The notes: generated by a model from the letters alone, not told the origin. 13,838 nucleotides of DNA from Thermocladium sp049965935 (GCA_049965935.1 JBMFVP010000046.1:1-13838), one strand, 5' to 3'; counted from the first letter of the stretch, positions 1-7,625 are shown. Numbers and translations: made by a program.

Positions 1-1
1 A

Positions 2-82
2 CTCTCCTTCCCAGACCTTGGGAAAACTCTGCGAGACGCGGAAAAGCATGAAAAAATTTCCCAAGACAAAATAGAAATATAG
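2..82 (+). CDS. Possible C-terminal tail of a gene entering from the left edge
   Basis: An open plus-strand frame enters at the left edge and ends with TAG at 80-82, leaving 26 residues. The visible part is highly charged, with segments such as FPDLGKTLRDAEKHEKI, and reads like a soluble helical C-terminus rather than random translation. It would be convergent with the minus-strand operon, whose last stop is at 135, with about 50 bp between the two stops. No domain can be recognised from so short a piece, and a chance open frame is possible. No clear terminator hairpin lies between the two genes. Confidence 0.35.
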   Translation, partial: LSFPDLGKTLRDAEKHEKISQDKIEI

Positions 83-134
83 CTCACTCCATATTATTGG
101 AGGATAGAAATTAATTGTTGGGACTAGGTAAGCA

Positions 135-1232
135 TCATTTGGGTTTAGTGGATTTACTGCATTTGCTTAATTGTGTCATTAATTCCTTCACTATATTGAT
201 TCTGGTTACTGCATCGCTCTCGGCTTCTCTTTTCGCTCTTTTAGCTTCCCATATCCATATGGATCCGATCCCCCTCTGCCTGTAATCCATGAGTTCCCTC
301 AGCGCCGTCATTACTTCATTGATGCTTAATCCACAGAGGGTTAATGCGTGGGTCGCATACGCTATGAGTTCCTCTTTTCGGCCCTGCTCCACGAAGCCTA
401 TTATGGCATTGGCGATAGCCTCATCCTCAGCGGTCGAAACCAGCCTTGCTTCCCTGGAGAATTGTTCATACACCTTCTCCGCCATCTTCTCAGATGCTCT
501 GGAGTAAGTCAAGTATAGCCTATGACTGATCAGGATCATCGCGATGAGTACCGCCGCTATTGCCGCTAAGTCGATGTACTGCGAATAAGCAAGTAGAGGA
601 GGCAATGACGAGAGCGTAACCGCTACCCCCATTAGTAGAATTATGGTGACCATCATGGGGTACAGCCCATTTAGATCCATTGCCACTCCAAGCACTGATT
701 CTCGAAGCCCCATTAGAATGGCGATGGAGATAATCACCCCCGCAATAGCCGCGTACATGAATGGCGCAGCCATTGGGGCATAGGCCAAGCCCAGTAGACC
801 CCCCACCCCGTAAATCACTAGGGAAGCGCTTAGCCTAGACATGAAGGCCCTAACGGCAGTGCCCCACCCATTCCTCGCCCTCCTGATTAGGCCCGATAAT
901 ATGAATAGGTATAGAACCAGCCCGGCATCGCTCGCCTTACTCGAGTGAATTAATCCGGCGGTGTATGAGACCAGGAGATAAATGAAGACGGCGGGAGCCA
1001 CTAGCCTCCTCAATGCTGCTCCAGCATCATGTCCCCGCCCAGTTAAGTAATCCCCGGCAATCACGATTCCATAGTATATGATGAGGGGGAGGAGCATTGC
1101 ATTCATGATCCAATCAATGAGGAGACGAGCCCCTGGGTACCGCGATGTCATGGGCACCGCAATTAAGTAAGTAATGACCGTGACCGCCGCGGCAGCAATT
1201 AACCTAGACGCATTGGCGGTGAGTCCACCCAT
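135..1232 (-). CDS. Multi-TM membrane protein with C-terminal cytosolic helical domain (last gene of MoxR operon)
   Basis: About 365 residues with roughly seven or eight hydrophobic segments. Counted from the upstream GTG at 1241, these lie near 12-30, 46-65, 80-98, 106-119, 138-155, 158-178, 193-212 and 222-242. A hydrophilic, Lys/Arg/Glu-rich helical tail of about 120 residues follows. I do not recognise a named family. I chose the ATG at 1232 over the GTG at 1241 because it gives a TAATG overlap with the stop of the preceding gene (TAA at 1234-1232), the coupling style used throughout this operon. As the last gene after MoxR, DUF58 and DUF4129-like products, it is probably the large membrane subunit of the same complex. 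The tail could contact the ATPase, but that is inference. Confidence 0.85.
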   Translation of the reverse strand: MGGLTANASRLIAAAAVTVITYLIAVPMTSRYPGARLLIDWIMNAMLLPLIIYYGIVIAGDYLTGRGHDAGAALRRLVAPAVFIYLLVSYTAGLIHSSKASDAGLVLYLFILSGLIRRARNGWGTAVRAFMSRLSASLVIYGVGGLLGLAYAPMAAPFMYAAIAGVIISIAILMGLRESVLGVAMDLNGLYPMMVTIILLMGVAVTLSSLPPLLAYSQYIDLAAIAAVLIAMILISHRLYLTYSRASEKMAEKVYEQFSREARLVSTAEDEAIANAIIGFVEQGRKEELIAYATHALTLCGLSINEVMTALRELMDYRQRGIGSIWIWEAKRAKREAESDAVTRINIVKELMTQLSKCSKSTKPK

Positions 1233-2416
1233 TACTCGCACCCCATAACTAAGGCACCACTAAGCCTAGCCAACTCCCTTAGAAAATACTCGTATCTCCC
1301 CCTATCTATTGGGTACCCCCCGTACCTAGCCTCCTCGAAAACCCTTAAGCCACCCCACCCCAAGCACTCCACGCCAAACCTGCGGCACGCCTCCCGGGGA
1401 GTCTCCTCCGCCAAAGCCCCATGCGCGATCATGTTGGCATGAAAAGAATCAATCACGTCAATCGAGTAATCATTAACCACCCAAACCCTGTGGCTCTCCT
1501 CCTCGCTGCCCCGCCTCGCCCTGACCTCGTGGCACCCCCCTGACCTAAAAATAATCGAATTACCCCCAACCTCGCCCTCAGGCAAGACCGATAGGCTCAC
1601 CCCCGGCTCCACGGTGTAATTAAGAGGATCATTAATTCGCCAGGAGAGGGGTAGATCCCAATCAATGCCTAACTTAATTAGCTTGCCTCCACCCCAACCC
1701 CGTAACTGAACCGGCTTACCGATTAGCCTTAACTCATCGCTAGGGATCCGCCGCTGTGGTGAGTCCCTTGTTTTCAATTCACTTCCCCTCTTCTCCTGCG
1801 CCTCACTCCCCATGCTTTTCTCCCCATTAATCCCACCGCCGCGCCTAGCGCTTAATAGGGAGAATACCAGCACCATCACTATGAGTATAATTAGTAAATA
1901 CGCTAACCAGGGAATCACTTCCACAATGATTGGAGCAACCACTCCCCGAGCAGATTGACTCCCCCCACCCGAGGAACCAGCGCCGCCTCCCCCACCGCCT
2001 CCACTGCTCCCGCTCATTGCTTCCCCGCTTCCTCCGCTCGCCGTAATGAGGGGTATCCTCAAAGTATTGATGGGAGTAGTTATGAAGAGCATGCCAGCGC
2101 CGCCTCCCCCGGCGGTTGAATTGCTTGCTTTATAGATTGGGGTAAGCATTGGGGTCTCCATGAATGGGATAGAAATATTAATGCTAGGCCAATTATGGGG
2201 CAAATTAATGGTGATGCTCGGCAAGCGGCCTAACCCAATTCCCTCATTAGCTCCCCCCAATCCTCCCCCTAAGCCACTGATCGAGTTGCTGTCCCTCGAT
2301 TTGCCGCTTGAGGGACTCGTCGCTTGAATAGTGAGCAAGTGAATTGAGCTCATGAGGATCCAGGTTATTGAGAGGGCTATGGCTAGAAACATTATGGCGA
2401 TAAACTTATTATTCAT
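1232..2416 (-). CDS. Gly-rich two-TM protein with DUF4129-like C-terminal domain
   Basis: 394 residues. An N-terminal TM or signal anchor spans residues 5-30. An extracytoplasmic segment (31-160) follows, very rich in Gly and Ser, including a run of eight glycines near 139-146. A second TM spans 160-190 and a cytosolic part runs from 191 to 394. The last 55 residues (ETPREAC... GLRVFEEARYGGYPIDRGRYEYF) resemble the DUF4129 domain that usually forms the C-terminus of membrane transglutaminases or a separate protein beside MoxR and DUF58. There is no transglutaminase Cys-His-Asp domain. The ATG at 2416 overlaps the preceding stop as ATGA (2416-2413). The DUF4129 assignment rests on pattern and operon context. 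The TM topology and Gly-rich linker are seen directly. Confidence 0.85.
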   Translation of the reverse strand: MNNKFIAIMFLAIALSITWILMSSIHLLTIQATSPSSGKSRDSNSISGLGGGLGGANEGIGLGRLPSITINLPHNWPSINISIPFMETPMLTPIYKASNSTAGGGGAGMLFITTPINTLRIPLITASGGSGEAMSGSSGGGGGGGAGSSGGGSQSARGVVAPIIVEVIPWLAYLLIILIVMVLVFSLLSARRGGGINGEKSMGSEAQEKRGSELKTRDSPQRRIPSDELRLIGKPVQLRGWGGGKLIKLGIDWDLPLSWRINDPLNYTVEPGVSLSVLPEGEVGGNSIIFRSGGCHEVRARRGSEEESHRVWVVNDYSIDVIDSFHANMIAHGALAEETPREACRRFGVECLGWGGLRVFEEARYGGYPIDRGRYEYFLRELARLSGALVMGCE

Positions 2417-3177
2417 GTCTCAACCACTCTCGTGCCGAGCATCATGGCTGACACGCTCATTATGGCGAATCCAATTAATGGAATTATTGCCAGAATCGCC
2501 CCTAGGATAAGCATGGCGCTGGCGATTGCCCCAATGACGTCCTGCCCACGACTCAATACGCGCATTAATGCTGCCCCAATTATTGCAATGCCCATTACCC
2601 AAGCCGCGACGCCGACCGTTATGGGCCACGGCAAGGGTATGGTTAAGTAAATAATTGGGCCCGACACGTTGATGGTCATCCCCTGCTCCACGACTGGGTT
2701 AATGGTTAGAAACATTAGGCTTAACACGCCGAGGAGGGCTAGAGACGCGCCGATTAAGCTAATGGTGGAGCCCACAAATAACGCGAGCCCAGTGAACCCC
2801 CTTCCCCTGAAGCTCCTGAACCCAAGCCATAACTGAACCCCGGCCAATAATGTTAATAGGAAAAGCGTGATCAGCAATGCATCCATGAGGAGCCCAATGC
2901 TTAATCCATAAATCCCCACGCCCAGCATCGCCTCGCCTGGGTGAAGCATGGCCGCCAATAATCTAGACACCGAGCGAGCCGCGCCAAGTGGATCCGTTTC
3001 CACGTACTTAATGAGCTGATCAGCCGCCTCGGCGTTGCCCATGATCATGTTCTCAATAATGGTAATGAACACGAAGAGTACTAGCCACGACAATAATGCC
3101 CTGACGAGGGGCTTGAATCCGAGGTCACCAATCCTTGCCCACCCAGACATTATGAATGGACAAATATATAATTCCAC
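2413..3177 (-). CDS. Multi-TM membrane protein of the MoxR operon
   Basis: 254 residues with about six hydrophobic segments, near 27-46, 84-100, 100-118, 130-158, 185-205 and 214-246. The short loops contain basic clusters (RSFRGRGF at 121-128) that suggest cytosolic sides. No catalytic motif or named family is recognised. The frame opens with GTG at 3177, 9 nt after the stop of the upstream gene. An in-frame ATG at 3150 (MSGWARIGDLG) is an equally plausible start, because the first nine residues add only a short hydrophobic stretch. Its TGA overlaps the next gene's ATG. Position and coupling indicate an integral membrane subunit working with the DUF58 and DUF4129-like proteins. Confidence 0.82.
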   Translation of the reverse strand: MELYICPFIMSGWARIGDLGFKPLVRALLSWLVLFVFITIIENMIMGNAEAADQLIKYVETDPLGAARSVSRLLAAMLHPGEAMLGVGIYGLSIGLLMDALLITLFLLTLLAGVQLWLGFRSFRGRGFTGLALFVGSTISLIGASLALLGVLSLMFLTINPVVEQGMTINVSGPIIYLTIPLPWPITVGVAAWVMGIAIIGAALMRVLSRGQDVIGAIASAMLILGAILAIIPLIGFAIMSVSAMMLGTRVVET

Positions 3178-3186
3178 ATAAAAGGT

Positions 3187-3768
3187 TTACGCCTGAAACC
3201 TATGCCTCCTCGCAATAAGAGTTAGCGATACATAAATAATCGAAAACAGCATTAACGCAAAAAGCGGCGCGAGAGCGATGAGCCTCATTATACTCATGAG
3301 CAGGTAGGCCGCGAATGATGCGGATAAGGAGGTTACTCCAATTATCATGGCGGCATCACCCATGTGATTCAGCTCCTCTATATCGGTATCATCATACCCC
3401 AGCTCCCTCATTCTCCTCAATAATCGCTGCGACGCGTCGAGGGTGGAGCCTAGGAAGTACGCGAGGCAGCTGGCCGCCATGGAGAGACCAAGGTACGGCA
3501 AAGATGATTGATCAATGAACCCCAACGCAAAGTGAGCATAGTAAGGCACATACCCCACCCCAAGCACTAGGAGGATGGAGGATGACAATAATGAGAAGAG
3601 CCCCCCAGCCCCGCTTCCCCTCCCCCTCCCAGCTCCAATTACTTCGATAATCAGCGTGATTATGAGCAGCAAGTAAATCAAGTCACTGGGGTAATCTCCT
3701 CCATAGATGAGAACCAGGAACGGCGTCGCCGGGAGAAGCATTACCAGGATAATCAATGCAATCCTCAC
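3187..3768 (-). CDS. Small multi-TM membrane protein of the MoxR operon
   Basis: About 193 residues with five or six TM segments. Counted from the upstream GTG at 3777, these lie near 5-25, 33-48, 60-76, 94-110, 143-161 and 164-188. One soluble loop (about 113-140) is acidic and basic, with LRRMRELGYDDTDIEELNHM. No family is recognised. I chose the GTG at 3768 because it forms a GTGA overlap with the TGA of the DUF58 gene (3767-3765), the same coupling as at the MoxR/DUF58 junction. The upstream GTG at 3777 would give a 13-nt overlap. The charged loop is the likeliest cytosolic contact site, by inference. Confidence 0.82.
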   Translation of the reverse strand: MRIALIILVMLLPATPFLVLIYGGDYPSDLIYLLLIITLIIEVIGAGRGRGSGAGGLFSLLSSSILLVLGVGYVPYYAHFALGFIDQSSLPYLGLSMAASCLAYFLGSTLDASQRLLRRMRELGYDDTDIEELNHMGDAAMIIGVTSLSASFAAYLLMSIMRLIALAPLFALMLFSIIYVSLTLIARRHRFQA

Positions 3769-5075
3769 GATAACCACCTAATCATGGGCATCAGCCTCGC
3801 CACCACAGTGCCCACCCCCTCACACGCTGGGTCCCACGTCGTCGATAGAATACCCCTCGGCAGCAACGCGCGTCTCTTGGCCATGTTAGGCATGCAGCCC
3901 ACGTCACCGTAATTCCTCAGCCTCTCCCTTAATGCAATGGATGAGTGATTCACGTCTATCAGTATGGCTCTACTAATGCACTTATTATTCCCGCATATGG
4001 ATCTCACAGAGTCCATCGCCTCCCGAGCGGCTAGGTTACTCATCATTATCAATATGGGCCTCGTCTCCATTATTACCCTAATCATTGCCGGGTCAATCCC
4101 AGCCCCACCCCTCCCAGCCTCCACCAGGAGCAGGGCATTCAAGATCCTCTGAAACTGGGTTTGACCCGAGGACGGCATTACCCGGATACCGGTGTCGGGC
4201 ACGGTCCATAAGCCCACGTTATATCCATACCTAAGTAAGACCCTGCTTAGGGACAGGATGAGGGACACGGAGTACTCGAGGGGATTCTCATGAGGTAATC
4301 CCAGCCTCATCCATTTCCCCACATCCAGGAGAAAGATGCTCGTCCTTAATCCCTCCCTCTCATACTCATTAATCATTAGGTTCCCCTGAGGCGATCTAGC
4401 GGATGCCTTCCAATTAATGAACCTAAATGGGTCCCCAGGCAAGTAGTTACGTACCTCCATGAAATCCGTGGAGGGAGGCCCAACCCTGGCCGGCGTTGTT
4501 CTGGGGACAACGGTGGATGGCTTAATCCTGCCCAAGCCCCGCCTAATTACTCTATACCTCGGCACCACCAGCAATTGCTCGCTCACCTTTATCCTATCCT
4601 CGATCATCCTCATGCCGAACACGTGGTGATAAGCATAATTAATGACGCCGAACTCGAATCGCCCCCGCTTCAATGCCTTGATCCTCACCCTAAACGTCCA
4701 CTCGCCGTCCCTTAATCCCTTGAACACCACGTGGCTAGCCTTGCCGCTCACCACGTCGAAGCCCTCCCTGTACCTGGATGCGGAGTATGAGGCAGGGGGA
4801 GCATTGACCGCAATTACCCCCAGCCCCCGCCTAGCCCTTATCCTGATAATCATATCAACCTCGTCCCCCACGAGTATTCGTCTCCTGCTTAGGGATAGGG
4901 ATACACTCACCTGTGGCTCGTCATCAGTATAAATGGCTAGGCCAACCATTAATATGGAGAACATGGCTGGGATCAATGCCTCCTTTGCGGTGCTCATGAA
5001 TGCTACGGCGGAGAGCATTAGGGGCAGCGATAGGAGGAGGTAGTAGGACTTAGTGATCTCCTTCACGCTGATCAC
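3765..5075 (-). CDS. DUF58 (COG1721) membrane-anchored protein
   Basis: 436 residues. Two TM helices (about 11-28 and 33-50) are followed by a beta-rich segment (55-170). The DUF58 signature follows at 203-225, with FMEVRNYLPGDPFRFINWKA and SAR. This core is diagnostic for the family, which is typically encoded beside MoxR ATPases. A von Willebrand A-like fold begins at FLLDVGKWM (248-256). The usual MIDAS pattern DxSxS is replaced by D251-V-G253-K-W255, so metal binding is doubtful. The C-terminal third (260-436) completes the Rossmann-like fold. The GTG start overlaps the MoxR stop as GTGA (5075-5072). DUF58 proteins are thought to be partners of MoxR AAA+ ATPases; the substrate here is unknown. 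Confidence 0.93.
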   Translation of the reverse strand: MISVKEITKSYYLLLSLPLMLSAVAFMSTAKEALIPAMFSILMVGLAIYTDDEPQVSVSLSLSRRRILVGDEVDMIIRIRARRGLGVIAVNAPPASYSASRYREGFDVVSGKASHVVFKGLRDGEWTFRVRIKALKRGRFEFGVINYAYHHVFGMRMIEDRIKVSEQLLVVPRYRVIRRGLGRIKPSTVVPRTTPARVGPPSTDFMEVRNYLPGDPFRFINWKASARSPQGNLMINEYEREGLRTSIFLLDVGKWMRLGLPHENPLEYSVSLILSLSRVLLRYGYNVGLWTVPDTGIRVMPSSGQTQFQRILNALLLVEAGRGGAGIDPAMIRVIMETRPILIMMSNLAAREAMDSVRSICGNNKCISRAILIDVNHSSIALRERLRNYGDVGCMPNMAKRRALLPRGILSTTWDPACEGVGTVVARLMPMIRWLS

Positions 5076-6031
5076 TTCGGGACAGGCAATTTACTTACAT
5101 ACTCGAGAACTATGTCGCGACCAGTTACTTCCCCCTCTATAGCCAACTCAGGTCTAAGGATTATCCTGTGGCCAAGCACGTCGGGAGCTATGGATTTAAC
5201 GTCGTCGGGAACCACGTAGTTCCTCCCATCGATCACGGCCATTGCTCTCGCCATTCTGAGGAGGGACATTAATCCCCGGGGACTGGGGCCCGCCGCCACC
5301 CTATCATCGTCCCGAATGGATCTAAATGATAAAATGTACCTCAACACGTCATCGCTGACCTTAACGCCGCCCTCAATGAATGCCCTAATCCCCTCCAGCT
5401 CGCCTGGATTAGTCGCCGGCGATGCCTTATCCGTCGGGTCATCCGTCATCCATGCCATCCTCCTCCTCAACAACTCCAGCTCCTCCTCTTCGCTTGGGTA
5501 TCCAAGGCTGAGCTTCATCATGAACCTATCCAATTGAGCCTCGGGAAGCGGGTAAGTGCCCTCATACTCTATGGGGTTCTGAGTGGCGATCACTATGAAG
5601 GGCCTCGGCAATCGCTGCGTCTCCCCCTCTATAGTTACCTGAAGCTCCTCCATTGCCTCCAGCAGCGCTGCCTGGGTCTTCGGGGGCGCCCTATTTATCT
5701 CGTCAGCCAGCACGAAGTTAGCGAAGAGGGGGCCCCTCATCACCTCGAACCGCCCCTCCCCGGGCCGCCATACCTTGGTTCCAATCAAGTCGCTCGGCAA
5801 TAAGTCCGGCGTGAATTGAATCCTTGAGAAACTAAGCCCAAGAATCCTAGCCATCAACTTGGCCAGGAAAGTCTTCCCAACGCCAGGCTTATCCTCCAGA
5901 AGCACGTGGCCCCCCACCAGGATAACCGCCACCATCCTCCTCACGGCCTCCTCCTTACCGGAGTAGAAACTTAGAACCCCATCAATAACGGCCTTAGCCC
6001 TCCCCGCTGCAAAGCCAGCATCTGCCTCCAC
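5072..6031 (-). CDS. MoxR-family AAA+ ATPase
   Basis: A typical MoxR ATPase. Counted from the upstream GTG at 6049, it shows Walker A (EDKPGVGKT, 52-60), Walker B (FVLADEINR, 112-120, D116/E117), sensor 1 (ATQNP, 155-159), the arginine-finger segment (PEAQLDRF, R175) and sensor 2 (GPSPRGL, 254-260). All catalytic residues are present. The C-terminal lid helices end at 325. It is the first gene of the operon. A TTTAAA box at 6058-6053 lies about 25 nt before the in-frame GTG at 6031, so I favour that leaderless start. The GTG at 6049 would need the weaker T-rich element near 6072. MoxR proteins remodel or insert cofactors into vWA-domain partners; here the partner should be the adjacent DUF58 protein. 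Confidence 0.95.
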   Translation of the reverse strand: MEADAGFAAGRAKAVIDGVLSFYSGKEEAVRRMVAVILVGGHVLLEDKPGVGKTFLAKLMARILGLSFSRIQFTPDLLPSDLIGTKVWRPGEGRFEVMRGPLFANFVLADEINRAPPKTQAALLEAMEELQVTIEGETQRLPRPFIVIATQNPIEYEGTYPLPEAQLDRFMMKLSLGYPSEEEELELLRRRMAWMTDDPTDKASPATNPGELEGIRAFIEGGVKVSDDVLRYILSFRSIRDDDRVAAGPSPRGLMSLLRMARAMAVIDGRNYVVPDDVKSIAPDVLGHRIILRPELAIEGEVTGRDIVLEYVSKLPVPK

Positions 6032-6049
6032 TCGATAAGTAACGAGCAC

Positions 6050-6060
6050 AGCTTTAAAGA
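6050..6060 (-). promoter_or_regulatory. TATA box of the MoxR operon
   Basis: Reading the minus strand, CTCTTTAAAGC has its TTTAAA core at 6058-6053, centred about 25 nt upstream of the GTG at 6031. This spacing matches a leaderless archaeal transcript. No other promoter-like element is needed for the five downstream genes, because their junctions overlap or are separated by only 9 nt. Confidence 0.5.
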
Positions 6061-6076
6061 GTTATTTCAAAATAAC
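6061..6076. repeat. 16-bp palindrome upstream of the MoxR operon (operator candidate)
   Basis: GTTATTT-CA-AAATAAC is a 7-bp perfect inverted repeat with a 2-nt centre. It lies directly upstream of the TTTAAA box, on the BRE/upstream side. Its position suits a dimeric transcription factor controlling the six-gene operon. It is AT-rich, so chance occurrence is possible. The rest of 6077-6256 is AT-rich and I see no gene in it. Confidence 0.35.
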
Positions 6077-6256
6077 TATTGCATCACTATTAAGGGGAAA
6101 TGCATCGAAGTCGTCTCCATGTTCGACATAAGAATTGCCCCATTTCTGTTCAGTTTTGGTAACTAGCATAGAATATGTATAATTTAATAACTGTTGCAAT
6201 AAGCCAACTATTATTAATTATTATAACGAATAATGAACATAAAGTGAAAAATATAA

Positions 6257-6660
6257 CCTAGTCCACCATTGGGAATGCCGCTAGTAACAGGACCAGGACT
6301 CATAGTATCCACCACGCAAGCCAAACTATCATTATTCATATATAATCCTACCAACACTGGGGGTGGAGTTAAATGGATTTATGCTGGGTGACCTAATGTG
6401 CGCATTATCAAGCCCAATAGAGGTACCGATGGGGGCAAATGGGGAATCAATAAATATAGCCATCCCCATTGCGCCCTCCTCCAACAGTGAATACATGCTA
6501 AGCGCCAGGGGGGTAAGCGTCGCAACGCCCGCTTGGAACAATACCAGTCACTTGCGGTGGCACTCAGAGCATTGAGAATGGCGTGATGTATGATGGAATA
6601 TTAACCACTGTAACCAGCCAATCCTACTCATTCTCATTCGGCGTATTCGCCCAATCATGA
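6257..6660 (+). pseudogene. Frameshifted remnant of a paralogue of the Thr/Ser-rich glycoprotein (C-terminal domain)
   Basis: Three reading frames in sequence reconstruct a domain like the C-terminus of the intact protein at 7728-9173. The first frame gives LVTGPGLIV... LSLFIYNPTN (6275-6390), against GPALVV... LNLTIDNPTQ. After a shift near 6380-6390 it continues DLMCALSSPIEVPMGANG, against DLGGIMCSLNAPITIANG. After a second shift near 6545-6556 it ends CGGTQSIENGVMYDG... with TGA at 6658-6660, against CLGTQSVVPGIIIVG... and stop. The two cysteines and the GTQS motif are conserved, and both proteins end about 30 residues after GTQS. The N-terminal TM, the Thr/Ser linker and the central domain are absent. 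A stop (TAA 6254-6256) precedes the first frame. This is probably an ancient truncated duplicate. Confidence 0.72.
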
Positions 6661-6914
6661 ATCGTTAAAATCATTACTACTTAGCCTAATTATTTGAGTC
6701 CTAACCACCCAAAACGGTAGTTTACACTCGCTTCAGCTACATATGGGGGCGACTCACGATAGCGTTACCACTGAGTGGACACGCAATTAACGAGTCCCAA
6801 TCACCCCACATAGATTCACTTCACGACTGGTCACGGGAGGCAATATCATGTAGCCATGCGTATCAACCATATTGGCTTTCTCGCTTGTGTGTTGTTCCTG
6901 AACCTGAATTAATC
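6661..6914. other. Intergenic stretch without recognisable gene
   Basis: No open frame with plausible protein character, RNA gene or repeat was found between the pseudogene stop and the peroxiredoxin promoter. Short translated stretches are interrupted by stops in all frames. Confidence 0.5.
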
Positions 6915-6922
6915 GTTTTTAT
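6915..6922 (+). promoter_or_regulatory. TATA box of the peroxiredoxin gene
   Basis: The T-rich element GTTTTTAT is centred 27 nt upstream of the ATG at 6946. That spacing places transcription initiation at or within a base or two of the start codon, so the mRNA is probably leaderless. Confidence 0.6.
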
Positions 6923-6945
6923 CGCTGAGGCGTCTATATTTCCCC

Positions 6946-7401
6946 ATGGTTCGGGAAGGGGATTATGCGCCGGATTTCGAGGCTTCTGCCCATGATGGGT
7001 CTAGGATTAGGTTAAGCGAGTTGAGGGGGAAGTGGGTCGTGGTATACTTCTTCCCCAAGGCATTCACTCCCGGCTGCACTAGGGAGACCCAGGCATTCGC
7101 CTCGTCCTGGAACAGGTTCAAGGAGTTGAGCATCGAGGTCCTCGGCATCAGTAGGGATGATGTGGCCACGTTAGCTAGATTCGCCAAGGCCGAGGGCGCC
7201 AACTTTAGGCTGATCAGCGACGTGAATGGCTCCATAGCGAAATCCTTCAATGTCCTCGGCATGCTGGGCATGGCTGATAGGGTCACGTTCATAGTGGATC
7301 CAGAGGGACGAATAGCCAGTATTATACGGGGCTTCAGCGTGAGGCCTGATCAGCATCCCAATGCCGCGCTACGGGCAATAAGCGAGAAAATGCATGCCTA
7401 G
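6946..7401 (+). CDS. Single-cysteine peroxiredoxin (Bcp/AhpC-TSA family)
   Basis: 151 residues covering a full thioredoxin-fold peroxiredoxin of the Bcp/PrxQ type. The N-terminal motif (GDYAPDFEA) is followed by a beta strand (VVVYFFPKAF) and the active site TPGCT, with T41, P42 and peroxidatic C44. The conserved active-site arginine is R112 in DRVTFIVDPEG. C44 is the only cysteine in the protein. The resolving Cys that PrxQ enzymes often carry five residues later is replaced (TRETQAF), so reduction must use an external thiol. It should reduce hydrogen peroxide and organic hydroperoxides in the cytosol; there is no signal peptide. It is apparently monocistronic, with its own TATA box and a leaderless ATG. 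Confidence 0.95.
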   Translation: MVREGDYAPDFEASAHDGSRIRLSELRGKWVVVYFFPKAFTPGCTRETQAFASSWNRFKELSIEVLGISRDDVATLARFAKAEGANFRLISDVNGSIAKSFNVLGMLGMADRVTFIVDPEGRIASIIRGFSVRPDQHPNAALRAISEKMHA

Positions 7402-7468
7402 CCCCCCATTACCTTCTACATAATAGGGAACCCCAATAACCTTAAAGTTCGCGCAGGCCCTAGACAAG

Positions 7469-7625
7469 TATCTATAAGTCACTAACGCAAGCTGCGATAA
7501 AAAGTGGCGAACCTCGCCTTTCTAAGGCTAGGAAGAGGCGAGTTACTGCTTGGGCAAGTGAAGGGGATGCTAAGGCGGTGAACCATAAACTAATGAGCCC
7601 CCAGGGAAACCCTTTATGGATCAGT
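7469..7625 (+). ncRNA. Possible structured RNA or leader segment
   Basis: The 236-bp gap after the peroxiredoxin holds no ORF but contains a promoter-like element (TATCTATAAG, 7469-7478) followed by clear secondary structure. A 7-bp perfect stem CTCGCCT/AGGCGAG (7513-7519 with 7536-7542) is extended by TTC/GAA pairs. A GGGG/CCCC closing pair (7563-7566 with 7598-7601) encloses a purine-rich loop region, and GGGAAACCC follows at 7604-7612. The segment ends before the glycoprotein gene. It matches neither the RNase P catalytic core nor the SRP RNA, C/D-box or tRNA patterns I know. It could be an unidentified small RNA, a 5' regulatory leader or merely GC-rich spacer. Confidence 0.27.

Noticed and set aside
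6363..6575. A stand-alone 70-aa plus-strand protein.
   Set aside because: Flanking frames continue its homology to the glycoprotein C-terminus, so it is one part of a frameshifted relic.
7563..7602. Fragments resembling the fluoride riboswitch (GATG..., CCATAAAC, TAATGA, CC).
   Set aside because: The hairpin that must separate AAAC from TAATGA is missing, the first-stem pairing cannot be formed, and the downstream gene is not a fluoride transporter.
7496..7625. Minimal type-T RNase P RNA of Thermoproteaceae.
   Set aside because: I could not find the conserved P4 strands (a GAGGAA-like 5' half and ACAGAA...GGCTTA 3' half).
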